Source of the DNA: an uncultured Lachnospiraceae bacterium
GTDB taxonomy: Bacteria > Bacillota > Clostridia > Lachnospirales > Lachnospiraceae
DNA: 64,000 nt
Reading direction: 5' to 3'
NCBI GenBank assembly: GCA_910578645.1
Contig: CAJTQI010000001.1
Location: 496,001-560,000, forward strand
Part shown: positions 54,494 through 63,857 of the stretch, in pieces
How positions within the stretch are numbered: the stretch's first letter is position 1
Layout of the letters: each line of letters starts with the position of its first letter
Position numbers and translations under genes: made by a program
Notes under the pieces: model-generated
Seen by the model: the letters and a program-made list of their open reading frames with translations, nothing else
Told to the model about the DNA's origin: nothing
The model's database searches: none

Positions 54494-55660
54494 ATGTCGC
54501 AAAGAAATAATGTGCCTGTAAAATTGTTACCGGTTTTGGATAGATGGGATGAGCAGGGGAAGGAATATTATCTTAATCCAAATAATATGTTTCAGTATTG
54601 TCATCATAAAATAACATATCATGGCGGACAGGATATTCCTTTAAGTGGATGGTTTGCGTGCAATGGAAATGCGACAGAAGATTATTTACTGACGAAAAGT
54701 GATGTGGAAGAGATACAATGGGAATTGTTGCAATTTTATGAAACTACCAGATGGACATTACTTTTGGATTGGCATTGTAATTACCAATGTTCAATGTGCC
54801 CATATCATGGGGATGGTGTCATCGAAAAAGAAAATTATTTTGAAGACAGAGGGGGACAGAAAAGAGTTGTTCCAAAAGAAGAGGCTTTTGACAGAATTGA
54901 CCGTCTTGCAGAGTATGGGATTAAAACATTGAGCATTATGTCTTCCGGAGAAGTCTTGCTGTATCCTTACTGGAGTGAAGTATCAAGTTATGCACATACT
55001 AAAGGCATGGAATTATGGACAATTACAAATGGCTCTTTGTGGACGGAGGAAACAGTAAAAGCGGCAGTTTCGTTAGGATATACTAACATTCGGGTAAGTT
55101 TGGATGCCTTAACTTTTGATACTTATGCTCAGATTCGAAGCAATAGGGAAGAACACTACAAACGCGCCATGGAGCTTCCTGAATTGTTAATGAAATACGG
55201 AATTATTACGAATGTGCATTTTGTAAAGCAGAAGGAAAATTTGCATGAGGTGGAGCCTTTCATAGCATATTGGAAAGAAAGGGGTGTCAATTCCATCAGT
55301 ATAGCAAATGAGTTTTGTTATGACGGGGAAGAAGTAATTAATAAGTTTGCAAAAAGTGATAAAGAGTATATACAGGGATTGTGCACAGCGTTTGGCAATA
55401 TGCAGACTGTGACAGATGGCAATACAGAATGTTGTTGTGGGACTTTGGCACGGATTAATGGAAGCGGGGAAAAACTAGAGAATATAGGATGTAAGGCTAG
55501 TATTAAAGAGGCAATTGAGGCTATGCGTGACGAAAATTCCGAATTAAGAAAGCAATGCCGCCAGTGCGCACTTTATGTGCCATACACGGATGAAGAGGTG
55601 GTCGATGGGTGGAGAGTCAGCAGGAATTATGAGCGGGAAACATGGGTTAAAATTATATAA
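54494..55660 (+). CDS. Radical SAM protein, glycan-cluster type 1
   Basis: The 388-residue protein has the radical SAM cluster motif CNYQCSMC (Cys95, Cys99, Cys102). A TIM-barrel pattern follows (MSSGEVLLYP, WTITNGSLW, RVSLDALTFDTYAQIRS). Extra cysteines at the end (ECCCGTLARI, CRQCALYV) suggest a SPASM-like auxiliary iron-sulfur site. It should cut SAM to a 5'-deoxyadenosyl radical and act on a sugar or peptide. The substrate is unknown. ATG 54494 follows AGAGGTGG. It is directly followed by another radical SAM gene. Confidence 0.82.
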   Translation: MSQRNNVPVKLLPVLDRWDEQGKEYYLNPNNMFQYCHHKITYHGGQDIPLSGWFACNGNATEDYLLTKSDVEEIQWELLQFYETTRWTLLLDWHCNYQCSMCPYHGDGVIEKENYFEDRGGQKRVVPKEEAFDRIDRLAEYGIKTLSIMSSGEVLLYPYWSEVSSYAHTKGMELWTITNGSLWTEETVKAAVSLGYTNIRVSLDALTFDTYAQIRSNREEHYKRAMELPELLMKYGIITNVHFVKQKENLHEVEPFIAYWKERGVNSISIANEFCYDGEEVINKFAKSDKEYIQGLCTAFGNMQTVTDGNTECCCGTLARINGSGEKLENIGCKASIKEAIEAMRDENSELRKQCRQCALYVPYTDEEVVDGWRVSRNYERETWVKII

Positions 55661-55677
55661 ACAGGAGAAATAGATTG

Positions 55678-56613
55678 ATGCAATATATTAGGAAAATTCA
55701 AATTGGTTTTCAGGAGGGAACATGTCCATTAAGATGTAAAAAATGTTTAGCGTTTGGTGAAAATGCTAGAAAGAAGAAGCAAGTGCGGAAAATGGCGTTG
55801 GATAAGGCGAAGATATTGGTAGATGAAATTTCTAAAATGGAAATTATTCCTTCTATTCAGCCAAGCATCCATACAGAGCCATTTGCAAATGAGGATTTAA
55901 AAGAGATTATACCATATTGCTATAATAAAAATGTCCCTCTAAATATTATTACAAATGGGATACTGTTAAATGAGGAATGGATGGATTTATTGATTAAATG
56001 GATGAATCGCAGTTCGGTTATTTCTTTTAGTCTGGATGCTGTTACACAGGAAACCTATGGGAAGGTTCGAGGGGATTATAGTCTGGAGGACTTAGAAAAT
56101 AAAGTAATGTATTTAATGGAGAATCGTGGTGATAGCGGACCACGGGTGAGTGTGAACTATACTTATGAGGAAGATAATTATGAAGAAAAAGATATCTTTT
56201 TAGAAAGATGGAAAAATAAAGTAGATGCTGTGCGCATTAATGTAGCATTAGATTCACATAGAAAAATTCCAGATATATACAGAAAAGAAGAAAAAATAAA
56301 AAATCATGGTGTCTGTTCTTTTTTACGGGAAACGATGACGATTGATTCTGATGGCGAAATACGGTTATGTTCAGTGGATGCATTTGGAGAAACTAATTTA
56401 GGAAATGTGTTTGAAGAGGGAATTGTGCCAATATGGACAGGGGAAAAAATGGAGATGTTTAGAGAAAAGAACAGACTCCAACAATTTTCACAAGAAGATT
56501 TTTGTTATGGATGCGAGTGGGGAGACAGTGTGTATGATTTTAATGAAGTGGAGGAGACAGATAGTTATATTTTGAAAGTTGCGGATTATGCAATATACTA
56601 CAACCGCAAATAA
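55678..56613 (+). CDS. Radical SAM/SPASM protein, glycan-cluster type 2
   Basis: The 311-residue protein has CPLRCKKC (Cys16, Cys20, Cys23), barrel motifs such as FSLDAVTQETYGKVRG, and a C-terminal SPASM-like segment with cysteines in CSFLRET, RLCSVDAFGETNLGNV and CYGCEWG. It is only distantly related to the previous protein. Both begin with short leaders and follow each other by 17 bp, so they could act in sequence. The substrate is unknown; sugar rearrangement or dehydrogenation is a guess from the surroundings. ATG 55678 follows ACAGGAG. Confidence 0.82.
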   Translation: MQYIRKIQIGFQEGTCPLRCKKCLAFGENARKKKQVRKMALDKAKILVDEISKMEIIPSIQPSIHTEPFANEDLKEIIPYCYNKNVPLNIITNGILLNEEWMDLLIKWMNRSSVISFSLDAVTQETYGKVRGDYSLEDLENKVMYLMENRGDSGPRVSVNYTYEEDNYEEKDIFLERWKNKVDAVRINVALDSHRKIPDIYRKEEKIKNHGVCSFLRETMTIDSDGEIRLCSVDAFGETNLGNVFEEGIVPIWTGEKMEMFREKNRLQQFSQEDFCYGCEWGDSVYDFNEVEETDSYILKVADYAIYYNRK

Positions 56614-56640
56614 ATGTTATTTAAGGGGATGGAATGGTGT

Positions 56641-57780
56641 ATGAAGAATGACTTGTTAGATTATTATAAAAAATATAATATATCGCCTGAACGTCAAGAC
56701 ATAGCAGATTTGTCAGTTCATTATGCGAGACGGAAGAAGTTATATAGGCAGTGTGGAATACCGGAGGTAGCTTTTAGGAATGCAGAAATTTTAGAAGTTG
56801 GACCAGGCGGAGGACATAATACGCTTGCTTTTTTTCACTGGAAATGTAAGCATGTTGATTTGGTAGAAGCCAATCCGCAAGGTATTAAGGATATGCGGGC
56901 GCTTTTTTCAGAAGAGGGGATAGCTGAAGAACAGTATAGTATTTTTGAATGTCTTATAGAAGAGTATAGCACGGAGCGAAAATATGATATTGTTATAGCG
57001 GAGGGCTTTTTGCCTACGCTTTCTAATCAAGAAGAAGTTACAAATAAATTGAAGCAGTTAACAAATGAAAATGGCATTGTAGTAGTGACATGCGTTGATA
57101 AAGTAGGTTTTTTTGTTGAAAGGATTAAGAAATTAGTTGGTAGGATTCTAACACAAAATATAGAAGATTACCAAGAAAAAGTGAAGTATTTAACAGATAT
57201 TTTTCAACCACAGTTAAAAAAACTCCGTGGAGTATCTAAAATACCTGAAGACTGGGTCAAGGATAATATATTAGTCCCTACAATAGATTATGGACAAGAG
57301 TTTAGTCTTTCTAGAGCTATGCAATATTTTGAAGATGATTTTGAAATATTAGGAACATCTCCACAGATGTTTACTGATTATTCGTGGAATAAAGATATTT
57401 GGTATGACTACAAAAAAGATTATTTAGAACAGTTTGACCGAAAACGGTTGAGTTTTTTGCTGGCTAATATGCCGGAAATAATACTGCCACTCAATGTGGC
57501 TAATATACTGGCGAAGTGTTTTATGGATATTAATAATGCAGAAGCGGAGTATGAGGAGACCTTGGATTTAAGCAAAGTATCCTATATTCTGGAGTGTATG
57601 GGTTCTGTAGAAAAACTGGTACAACAAAATTTTAATGATGAATTTATTAAAGTTTTTGCAGAAATAGAGACTTTGCTTACCTGTCTTATGGCAGGTTTAA
57701 ATATAGATATGGGAGATTATCCACATTTTTTTGGTGCCTTTGGGAGGACTCAGCAGTATATTAGCTTTGTAAGAAAATGA
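56641..57780 (+). CDS. SAM-dependent methyltransferase with long C-terminal region
   Basis: From ATG 56641 the protein has 379 residues; ATGs at 56614 and 56629 are alternatives. The first half has a methyltransferase fold with ILEVGPGGGHNTLAF near residue 50, VDLVEANPQG, and VIAEGFLPTLS. The second half is helical without known domain. AAGGGG lies 12 bases before the chosen ATG. It is tightly packed between the radical SAM gene and an SDR gene. The substrate is unknown. Local sequence is more AT-rich than the left half of the window. Confidence 0.75.
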   Translation: MKNDLLDYYKKYNISPERQDIADLSVHYARRKKLYRQCGIPEVAFRNAEILEVGPGGGHNTLAFFHWKCKHVDLVEANPQGIKDMRALFSEEGIAEEQYSIFECLIEEYSTERKYDIVIAEGFLPTLSNQEEVTNKLKQLTNENGIVVVTCVDKVGFFVERIKKLVGRILTQNIEDYQEKVKYLTDIFQPQLKKLRGVSKIPEDWVKDNILVPTIDYGQEFSLSRAMQYFEDDFEILGTSPQMFTDYSWNKDIWYDYKKDYLEQFDRKRLSFLLANMPEIILPLNVANILAKCFMDINNAEAEYEETLDLSKVSYILECMGSVEKLVQQNFNDEFIKVFAEIETLLTCLMAGLNIDMGDYPHFFGAFGRTQQYISFVRK

Positions 57781-57819
57781 AATTATCATTATTAATTAGT
57801 GAAAAAGGTAATAAAAGGA

Positions 57820-58644
57820 ATGAAAAAAATAATTTTATTTAGTCCTAATGGATATATAGGTGGATACATAAAAGCGAGAGTTTTGAAAGAAAAACAATTA
57901 CAGTTGTATACGGTGACGCGTGACAGTAATTTATCAGAATATAGAGATAATTATGATGTTATGGTTTACTCAGCGGGGATTACTTCTGCCCGCAATGAAA
58001 AAGCAGGTAAGTATGTGGAGGACAATGTTGTGACTGCTGTTTCAATGGTAAACTTCTGCCAGGAACATTCTGTGAAGAGGATTATATATTTATCTACAGA
58101 CGAAATATATGGGATGACGAATGTGGAAGTTGTCACTGATAAATCAGTTATGGTAAATCCTAATTTGTATGCGACGACAAAATATTTGGCAGAGAAAATT
58201 ATTATAGAGAGTGGAATACCATATTTTATTTTGCGGCTACCTGGGGTAGTAGGCGGAATATGGGGTAAAAATTTTATGTATAGTTTGATGGAAAGAATTG
58301 GCAGTGGTGAAACCGTTGAGTTATATAATATGGACAAAGAATTTAATAACATAGTGGATGTGGATGATTTAACAGAATTTATTATGTTACTTTGCAGCTA
58401 TGAGGATAGCGGTAGAAGTGAAATCTTACTGTTAGGCAATACTGAAAAAAGAAAATTGAAAGAGATAGTTTATTATATAAAAGAATTAAGCCATTCTTCA
58501 TCTAAAATTTGTAATGCTAAAGTTGGGGGCCAGAGATATTTTACATTGGATGTAGCAAAGGCAATTGAATATGGATACAGTTCTAAAGAAATTGAAACAA
58601 TAATAGGCGAGCTATACCAGATACAGAAAAGAGGAGTTTTCTAG
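57820..58644 (+). CDS. NAD(P)-dependent sugar reductase/epimerase (extended SDR)
   Basis: The 274-residue protein has an N-terminal nucleotide-binding loop that is modified from the usual TGxxGxxG to FSPNGYIGGYI. The motifs YLSTDEIYG and YATTKYLAEK provide the catalytic Tyr and Lys. It resembles dTDP-4-dehydrorhamnose reductase-type and epimerase-type SDRs. ATG 57820 is preferred over GTG 57799 by ribosome-site distance. It ends two bases before the start of the cupin gene, so these genes are co-translated. Confidence 0.82.
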   Translation: MKKIILFSPNGYIGGYIKARVLKEKQLQLYTVTRDSNLSEYRDNYDVMVYSAGITSARNEKAGKYVEDNVVTAVSMVNFCQEHSVKRIIYLSTDEIYGMTNVEVVTDKSVMVNPNLYATTKYLAEKIIIESGIPYFILRLPGVVGGIWGKNFMYSLMERIGSGETVELYNMDKEFNNIVDVDDLTEFIMLLCSYEDSGRSEILLLGNTEKRKLKEIVYYIKELSHSSSKICNAKVGGQRYFTLDVAKAIEYGYSSKEIETIIGELYQIQKRGVF

Positions 58645-58646
58645 TT

Positions 58647-59180
58647 ATGGAAAAAGCATTTCGCCCTGGCGGCAGAGAATATTTGCATGTGAATGACAGT
58701 AGAGAATTAAAAATTGATAAAAAATATATTGACTATTTGAAGTTGTTAGCAGTTGAAAACAAAGAACAAAAATGTACGATGTGTTTACATAATGATACAA
58801 GGGAACATGTACATGAAATGATAAATGTGTATCCGGCAAAATGTTATATCCGTCCACATAGTCATCCATTCAAGATAGAGTCTAAAGTAATTATTGAAGG
58901 GAAGCTGTTGGTAATTTTATTTGATGATACTGGAAAAATTTCAGACAAATTTATTATGGAGAAAGATGGTATATTTACGTTCCGTTTAGATAAAGGGATT
59001 ATACATACCAATATACCATTGACGGATGTTGTTTTCCATGAAATTATTGAAGGCCCTTTTGTAGGAAAAGATGATAGTGTTTTCCCCCAATGGGCGCCAG
59101 ATATCTCTGATAAGGAAAGGGTAAGCCTATACATGGAAAAATTGCGTCTAGAGTGGCAGGATATATATAATGATATATAG
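58647..59180 (+). CDS. WbuC-family cupin protein
   Basis: The 177-residue protein contains a cupin barrel with the WbuC pattern: CLHNDTREHVHEMINVY, then RPHSHPFKIESKVIIEG with the metal-binding histidines, and a later His in GIIHTN. WbuC proteins are found in O-antigen and capsule loci of many bacteria, but their reaction is not established. It follows the SDR gene by two bases, with AGAGGAG upstream, and precedes a DegT aminotransferase. It could bind or isomerise a nucleotide sugar; that is inference. Confidence 0.85.
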   Translation: MEKAFRPGGREYLHVNDSRELKIDKKYIDYLKLLAVENKEQKCTMCLHNDTREHVHEMINVYPAKCYIRPHSHPFKIESKVIIEGKLLVILFDDTGKISDKFIMEKDGIFTFRLDKGIIHTNIPLTDVVFHEIIEGPFVGKDDSVFPQWAPDISDKERVSLYMEKLRLEWQDIYNDI

Positions 59181-59229
59181 CCATGATGTTAGTTTGAATT
59201 TACTATGAGTATATTTAGGAGGAATAAGG

Positions 59230-60306
59230 ATGATTGAGGTATGGAATAATGTTCTGCAGGAAAAAGAGTTAAAGAATTTTAGTGATGCGGTTGCGAACAG
59301 GAACATTATGGAAGGCCCTGTTTTAAAAGAATTTGAGCAACGTGTCAAAGAATTGTTGCGAGCAGATTATGTAGTAGGGGTTTCTAGTGGGAGTGCTGCA
59401 CTTGCATTGTCCTTTATGGCAATAGGGATTCAGCCGGGGGATGAGGTGATTGTTCCTGATTTGACCTTTATTGCAACGGCGAATGCCGCATGTCTGTTAG
59501 GGGCTGATGTTGTCGTTGCCCCGGTGTCAGACCAGCGGCCGCTTCTTGATGAAAGTGTGGTTGAAAATTATATTACGCCTAAAACAAAGGCTATTGTGAC
59601 GGTAGATTTAAATGGCAGGATTGCCTGTACGGAGGCATTGAAAAAAAAATATACGGAAAGAGGTATTTATATTATAGACGATGCTTGCCAGGCATTCATG
59701 TCGTGTGGACAGGATGGGACAATGGCCGGAATCAATGCAGATATTTCTTGCTATTCTTTTGGCATTACTAAAATGGTGACAACCGTTATGGGTGGACTTG
59801 TTGCCACAAACCATCAAGATATATATGAAAAAATAAAAATACTTAAAACACAGGGTATGCCTTCTATTTTTGAAGGGGATACTTATATGTATCCAGGATT
59901 TAATTTTAAGTTTCCGGATGTCTTGGCGGCTATTGGGATAGGGCAGTTGGACCGATTGGACATGAAGATGGAGCATATGTGTAGAATTAATAAAATGTAC
60001 AGGGAAGAATTATCTGGAATAGAGGGTATTTCTTTTTTAGATAGAGAAGTTGGGGAACACCCATGGATGACGGATATTATTTGCGAGAATAAGGCAAAAG
60101 TAAGAAAAGTGTTGGCGGATAACGACGTTAGCAGCAGACCGTTAGGTGAACCACTGCATATGGCTCACTATCTGAAAAGCAAGGGGAATTATGCGGCTGC
60201 CGACAGGATGAGGGAAAGAATGCTGTATCTGCCTGGTGGACCAGACCAGGATATTGATAATATCGAAAAGGTAATTCATGTGCTGAAATCAAATGATTTG
60301 AAATAA
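59230..60306 (+). CDS. DegT/DnrJ/EryC1 sugar aminotransferase 1
   Basis: The 358-residue PLP enzyme has the family pattern VSSGSAALALSFMA, PDLTFIATANAACLLGAD, IIDDACQAFM and the Schiff-base Lys181 in CYSFGITKMVTTVMGG. These enzymes put an amino group from glutamate onto a keto group of a nucleotide-linked sugar. The dehydratase/epimerase at 52792 could supply the keto sugar. Start ATG 59230 follows TTAGGAGGAA. The exact sugar is not readable. It is clearly different from the second DegT enzyme 1.6 kb downstream. Confidence 0.88.
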   Translation: MIEVWNNVLQEKELKNFSDAVANRNIMEGPVLKEFEQRVKELLRADYVVGVSSGSAALALSFMAIGIQPGDEVIVPDLTFIATANAACLLGADVVVAPVSDQRPLLDESVVENYITPKTKAIVTVDLNGRIACTEALKKKYTERGIYIIDDACQAFMSCGQDGTMAGINADISCYSFGITKMVTTVMGGLVATNHQDIYEKIKILKTQGMPSIFEGDTYMYPGFNFKFPDVLAAIGIGQLDRLDMKMEHMCRINKMYREELSGIEGISFLDREVGEHPWMTDIICENKAKVRKVLADNDVSSRPLGEPLHMAHYLKSKGNYAAADRMRERMLYLPGGPDQDIDNIEKVIHVLKSNDLK

Positions 60307-60319
60307 TTAAGGTGGTAAT

Positions 60320-61852
60320 ATGGGCAAAATTGTTTCTAAAGATATGTTCCGTACAGAAATCAGGCCGAGAATAAAGGAACAAAATAAAAAGATAATATTA
60401 TGCCATGGTGTTTTTGACTTGGTGCATCCAGGGCATATTATTCATTTGGAACAAGCAAAGGCGATGGGTGATGTGTTGGTAGTTTCGGTCACGGCGGCAA
60501 AATATGTCCGTAAGGGGCCAGGAAGACCATATTTTGGCGACGAAATGAGAATGGTTTTTCTGGAAGCATTGGAATGCGTGGATTTTGTACTTCTCTCAGA
60601 AGGATATACCGTGGATGATATTATTGAAGTGGTTAAACCAGATATCTATGTTAAGGGAGAGGAGTATGCCAGACCAGAAGAAGACCTTACCGGGAAAATT
60701 GCTGAAGAGAGGGCATTGGTAGAGGAGTGTGGTGGCAAGTTATGCTTTACAACTGGACAGACATATTCTTCTACGAAATTAATTAATACAGCAATGGCAG
60801 GGCTGACAGATGAAATCAGGGATTATATGTCAGCGTTTAAAGATAAGTATTCTATACAGGATATTAAGCGGTATGCAGAATTAATTGCCCAGTGTAAGAT
60901 TTTAGTGATTGGGGACATTATAATTGATAAATATACATATTGCGATATTCAGGGCCTGATGACGAAAGACATGGGATATTCTGCAAGGATGCGTGAAGCA
61001 GAGGAATATTTGGGTGGAGCTGCTGCGGTTGCAAGACACCTTTCAAGTTTTTCATCAAGTGTTACTTTAATGTCAATTGTGGGTGATGAAGAGAGATACA
61101 AGGAGAAATTCAGCCGTGAGTTATCAAGGCGGATGGAATTATGCTTATATTATAGTGAAAAAGTACCAACTCTTGTAAAGCACCGCTACTTGTCAAGAGA
61201 GAAAAAGCGTGAAGAATATCGTAAAATTTTTGCGATTAACAATATTCCAGCACAGTTAGGTTACGAAGATAATGTTGTTCTAGAATTTAGCAATAAGTTA
61301 GAACAGAAGCTTTCAGAATATGATGTAGTATTTTTGTGTGATTTTGGGCATGGGTTAATCAATCAGGAAATTATGGAGCTAGTACAGAAAAAAGCAAAAT
61401 TTCTTGTTTTGAACTGTCAGACAAATTCTTCTAACCATGGGTTGAATATTATTACGAAATATACAAGAGCAGATGCTTTTTCGGTAGACCAACAAGAATT
61501 GAAGCTTGCTTTTCCGGTGTACGCAGGCAATGAAAGCCAGGCATTGCAGACATTAGCACAACATCTTAATGGAAAAGGGTGGCTTACCAGGGGTTCTCAG
61601 GGAGCATACGGAATCGAAGGAAAACAGATATGGGATTGCCCGGCTTTTACATTGAATGTCAAAGATACAATCGGTGCCGGTGATGCTTTTTTCGCTGTGG
61701 CAGGTGTTTTTGCAGCGGTGGAGGCGCCAGTAGAAATGGGGACTTTTGTTGGCAACATAGCAGGGGCGTTGGAGGCTAATATTGTTGGCAATAAGGAGGC
61801 AGTTGAGAAAGTTAATGTACTGAAATATGCAAACACGCTGATGAATGTGTAA
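60320..61852 (+). CDS. HldE/RfaE-like bifunctional cytidylyl/adenylyltransferase-kinase, domains reversed
   Basis: The 510-residue protein begins with a nucleotidyltransferase domain (about 25-150) with HGVFDLVHPGH, whose HxGH residues are 36-39, and the later SSTKLI motif. It ends with a PfkB/ribokinase-type kinase (about 190-500) carrying GDIIIDKY and the catalytic DTIGAGDAFFA (D449-D455). E. coli HldE has the kinase first and the transferase second, so the order here is reversed. HldE phosphorylates heptose-7-phosphate at C1 and later joins the 1-phosphate to a nucleotide. With gmhA and gmhB upstream it would complete an NDP-heptose route. Another sugar is possible. Confidence 0.83.
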   Translation: MGKIVSKDMFRTEIRPRIKEQNKKIILCHGVFDLVHPGHIIHLEQAKAMGDVLVVSVTAAKYVRKGPGRPYFGDEMRMVFLEALECVDFVLLSEGYTVDDIIEVVKPDIYVKGEEYARPEEDLTGKIAEERALVEECGGKLCFTTGQTYSSTKLINTAMAGLTDEIRDYMSAFKDKYSIQDIKRYAELIAQCKILVIGDIIIDKYTYCDIQGLMTKDMGYSARMREAEEYLGGAAAVARHLSSFSSSVTLMSIVGDEERYKEKFSRELSRRMELCLYYSEKVPTLVKHRYLSREKKREEYRKIFAINNIPAQLGYEDNVVLEFSNKLEQKLSEYDVVFLCDFGHGLINQEIMELVQKKAKFLVLNCQTNSSNHGLNIITKYTRADAFSVDQQELKLAFPVYAGNESQALQTLAQHLNGKGWLTRGSQGAYGIEGKQIWDCPAFTLNVKDTIGAGDAFFAVAGVFAAVEAPVEMGTFVGNIAGALEANIVGNKEAVEKVNVLKYANTLMNV

Positions 61853-61893
61853 TGCACTAGCGAGAAAATAAAAAAGAAAGTAGGTGGCGATAC

Positions 61894-63012
61894 ATGATAC
61901 CGTATAGCACACAACATATTGACCAGGAGGATATTCAGGCGGTGACAGAAGCCTTGCAGAAAGAATATCTCACGAGTGGGACAACTGTGAATGAATTTGA
62001 AGAAAAGGTTGCCCAATATGTGGGGGCAAAATATGCTGTCGCTGTTTCAAGTGGTACTGCTGCGTTACATGCTGCATGTGCAGCAGCAGGCATACAAGAA
62101 GATGATGAAGTCATTACTACTCCCATCACATGGGTTTCTTCCGCGAATGCAGCGTTTTATTGTGGCGGGAGGCCTGTTTTTGCAGATATTGATAAAGATA
62201 CTTACAATATTAGCCCGGATGAGATTGAAAAAAAAATTACGAAGCATACGAAAGCGATTATTCCGGTTCATTATGCCGGGCAGCCATGTGATATGGCGAA
62301 TACACATGAGATTGCCCAAGCACATGGATTGACGGTAATTGAAGATGCGGCGCATGCCATTGGCGCTATATATAAGGGATGTAAAATAGGTGCTTTATCA
62401 GATATGACTATTTTTAGTTTTCATCCGGTTAAGCAGATTACGACTTGTGAGGGCGGGATGGTATGTACTAATAACAAGGAACTGTATGAAAAACTAAAGT
62501 TGTTCCGTGCATACGGTATGGTCAAATCGCAAACAACCATGGAACAGGAAGGACCATGGTTTTCTGATGAAATGTCGTTGGGATATAATTATAGGCTATC
62601 AGACGTACAGTGCGCCCTGGGAATCAGCCAGATGAGAAAAATAGATAAATTAATTGAACGGCGGCGGGAAATTGCGCGTATATATGATTTTGAGTTTCAA
62701 AATGTAGAGGGGATTGTTGTGCCAAAACAATCACCTGATGGTATAAGCGCATACCATTTATATCCAATTCAGGTAGATGCTGATAAGAGAAAAGATTTGT
62801 ATATGCAGTTTAGGGAAGCCGGGATAGGTGTGGGAGTGCATTATTATCCTGTTTATAAAAATACTTATTATCAGGTAAGTGGTTATAAGGATATATGTTG
62901 CAAAATAAGTGAACAGTTTTATGAAAGGGAATTGTCGTTACCGGTACATTATAAAGTTACTGATGATGAGGTTGACTATATTGTGGAAACAACGAAGAAA
63001 TTATTGGCTTAA
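61894..63012 (+). CDS. DegT/PseC-like sugar aminotransferase 2
   Basis: The 372-residue PLP enzyme starts IPYSTQHIDQEDIQAV, much like PseC, the UDP-4-keto-6-deoxy-AltNAc C4-aminotransferase of pseudaminic acid synthesis. It has VSSGTAALHAACAAAG, TPITWVSSANAAFYCGG, VIEDAAHAIG and Lys180 in FSFHPVKQITTCEGG. It should aminate C4 of a UDP- or dTDP-linked 4-keto sugar. No pseB, pseH or pseI is present in the window, so pseudaminic acid itself cannot be claimed. The next gene is a formyltransferase, which could formylate the new amino group. Ribosome site: AAAGTAGGTGG. Confidence 0.87.
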   Translation: MIPYSTQHIDQEDIQAVTEALQKEYLTSGTTVNEFEEKVAQYVGAKYAVAVSSGTAALHAACAAAGIQEDDEVITTPITWVSSANAAFYCGGRPVFADIDKDTYNISPDEIEKKITKHTKAIIPVHYAGQPCDMANTHEIAQAHGLTVIEDAAHAIGAIYKGCKIGALSDMTIFSFHPVKQITTCEGGMVCTNNKELYEKLKLFRAYGMVKSQTTMEQEGPWFSDEMSLGYNYRLSDVQCALGISQMRKIDKLIERRREIARIYDFEFQNVEGIVVPKQSPDGISAYHLYPIQVDADKRKDLYMQFREAGIGVGVHYYPVYKNTYYQVSGYKDICCKISEQFYERELSLPVHYKVTDDEVDYIVETTKKLLA

Positions 63013-63024
63013 GGAGTTTAGGAT

Positions 63025-63840
63025 ATGAAGGTATGTATAGCCGGGAAAAATGACATTGCTGTGGATTCGTTGGTATATTTAGTGGAAGATAAGATTGTTG
63101 CTGCAGAAGATTTATTGGTTCTCCCCAACCAATGTGTTACGGAAGAAGATACATGGCAGAAATCATTGATTAAGGCAGCGCGTAAATATGATATTCCAAT
63201 AGTGGGATTAGAAGATTTATACGAAATAGAAGATTTGGTTTTTATTTCATTGCAGTATGAAAAAATTGTTGTGCCAAAGAAATTTAAAAGTAAGAAATTA
63301 TACAATTTACATTTTTCACCATTGCCCAAGTATAAAGGGATGTATACTTCTATTCTGCCTCTTATAAATGGAGAGACAGTGTCAGGAGTAACGATTCATG
63401 AGATGGCAGAGGTGGTTGATAGTGGGGATATCATTAGTCAGGTGCTTTTTGATATCGGATTACAGGATACAGAGAGAGATTTGTATTTCAAATATTTGTC
63501 TTATGGTTTAGAGCTGTTTAAGGAAACCGTTCCAAAACTTATATCGGGGAAATATGTGGCAACGCCACAGGCAGGAATTGGTGCTACAATTAGCTATGCA
63601 AGCGATTTGAAATATAAAGAAGCTGATATTGATTTAAGGAGAACTTCTTTTGAAATCCACAATAGGATACGTGCCTTTATTTTTGAAGAATTTCAATTAC
63701 CGGAAATTAAAGGGTATAGGATATATAAGAGTATATTGACGGATGAAAAGAAAACAGCGCGCATGTTTGAACCGAATGACTTTTATATAGAGATTACAGG
63801 GATTGATGGGTATATTATTAAAGCATATTATAGAAAGTAA
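63025..63840 (+). CDS. Sugar N-formyltransferase-like protein (Fmt family)
   Basis: The 271-residue protein carries the formyltransferase core: Asn94-x-His96 in NLHFSPLPKYKG and an Asp in VVDSGDIISQ, which together make up the catalytic Asn-His-Asp set. It is shorter than methionyl-tRNA formyltransferase and fits sugar N-formyltransferases. It would pass a formyl group from N10-formyltetrahydrofolate to an amino sugar. It follows the PseC-like aminotransferase by 12 bp, so the product of that enzyme is the likely acceptor. AAGGAG stands before the ATG. Confidence 0.82.
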   Translation: MKVCIAGKNDIAVDSLVYLVEDKIVAAEDLLVLPNQCVTEEDTWQKSLIKAARKYDIPIVGLEDLYEIEDLVFISLQYEKIVVPKKFKSKKLYNLHFSPLPKYKGMYTSILPLINGETVSGVTIHEMAEVVDSGDIISQVLFDIGLQDTERDLYFKYLSYGLELFKETVPKLISGKYVATPQAGIGATISYASDLKYKEADIDLRRTSFEIHNRIRAFIFEEFQLPEIKGYRIYKSILTDEKKTARMFEPNDFYIEITGIDGYIIKAYYRK

Positions 63841-63857
63841 ATTGGAGAAACAGAGAT

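Noticed and set aside
61894..63012. Pseudaminic acid synthesis pathway
   Set aside because: Only a PseC-like enzyme is seen; PseB, PseH, PseG and PseI counterparts are not recognisable here.
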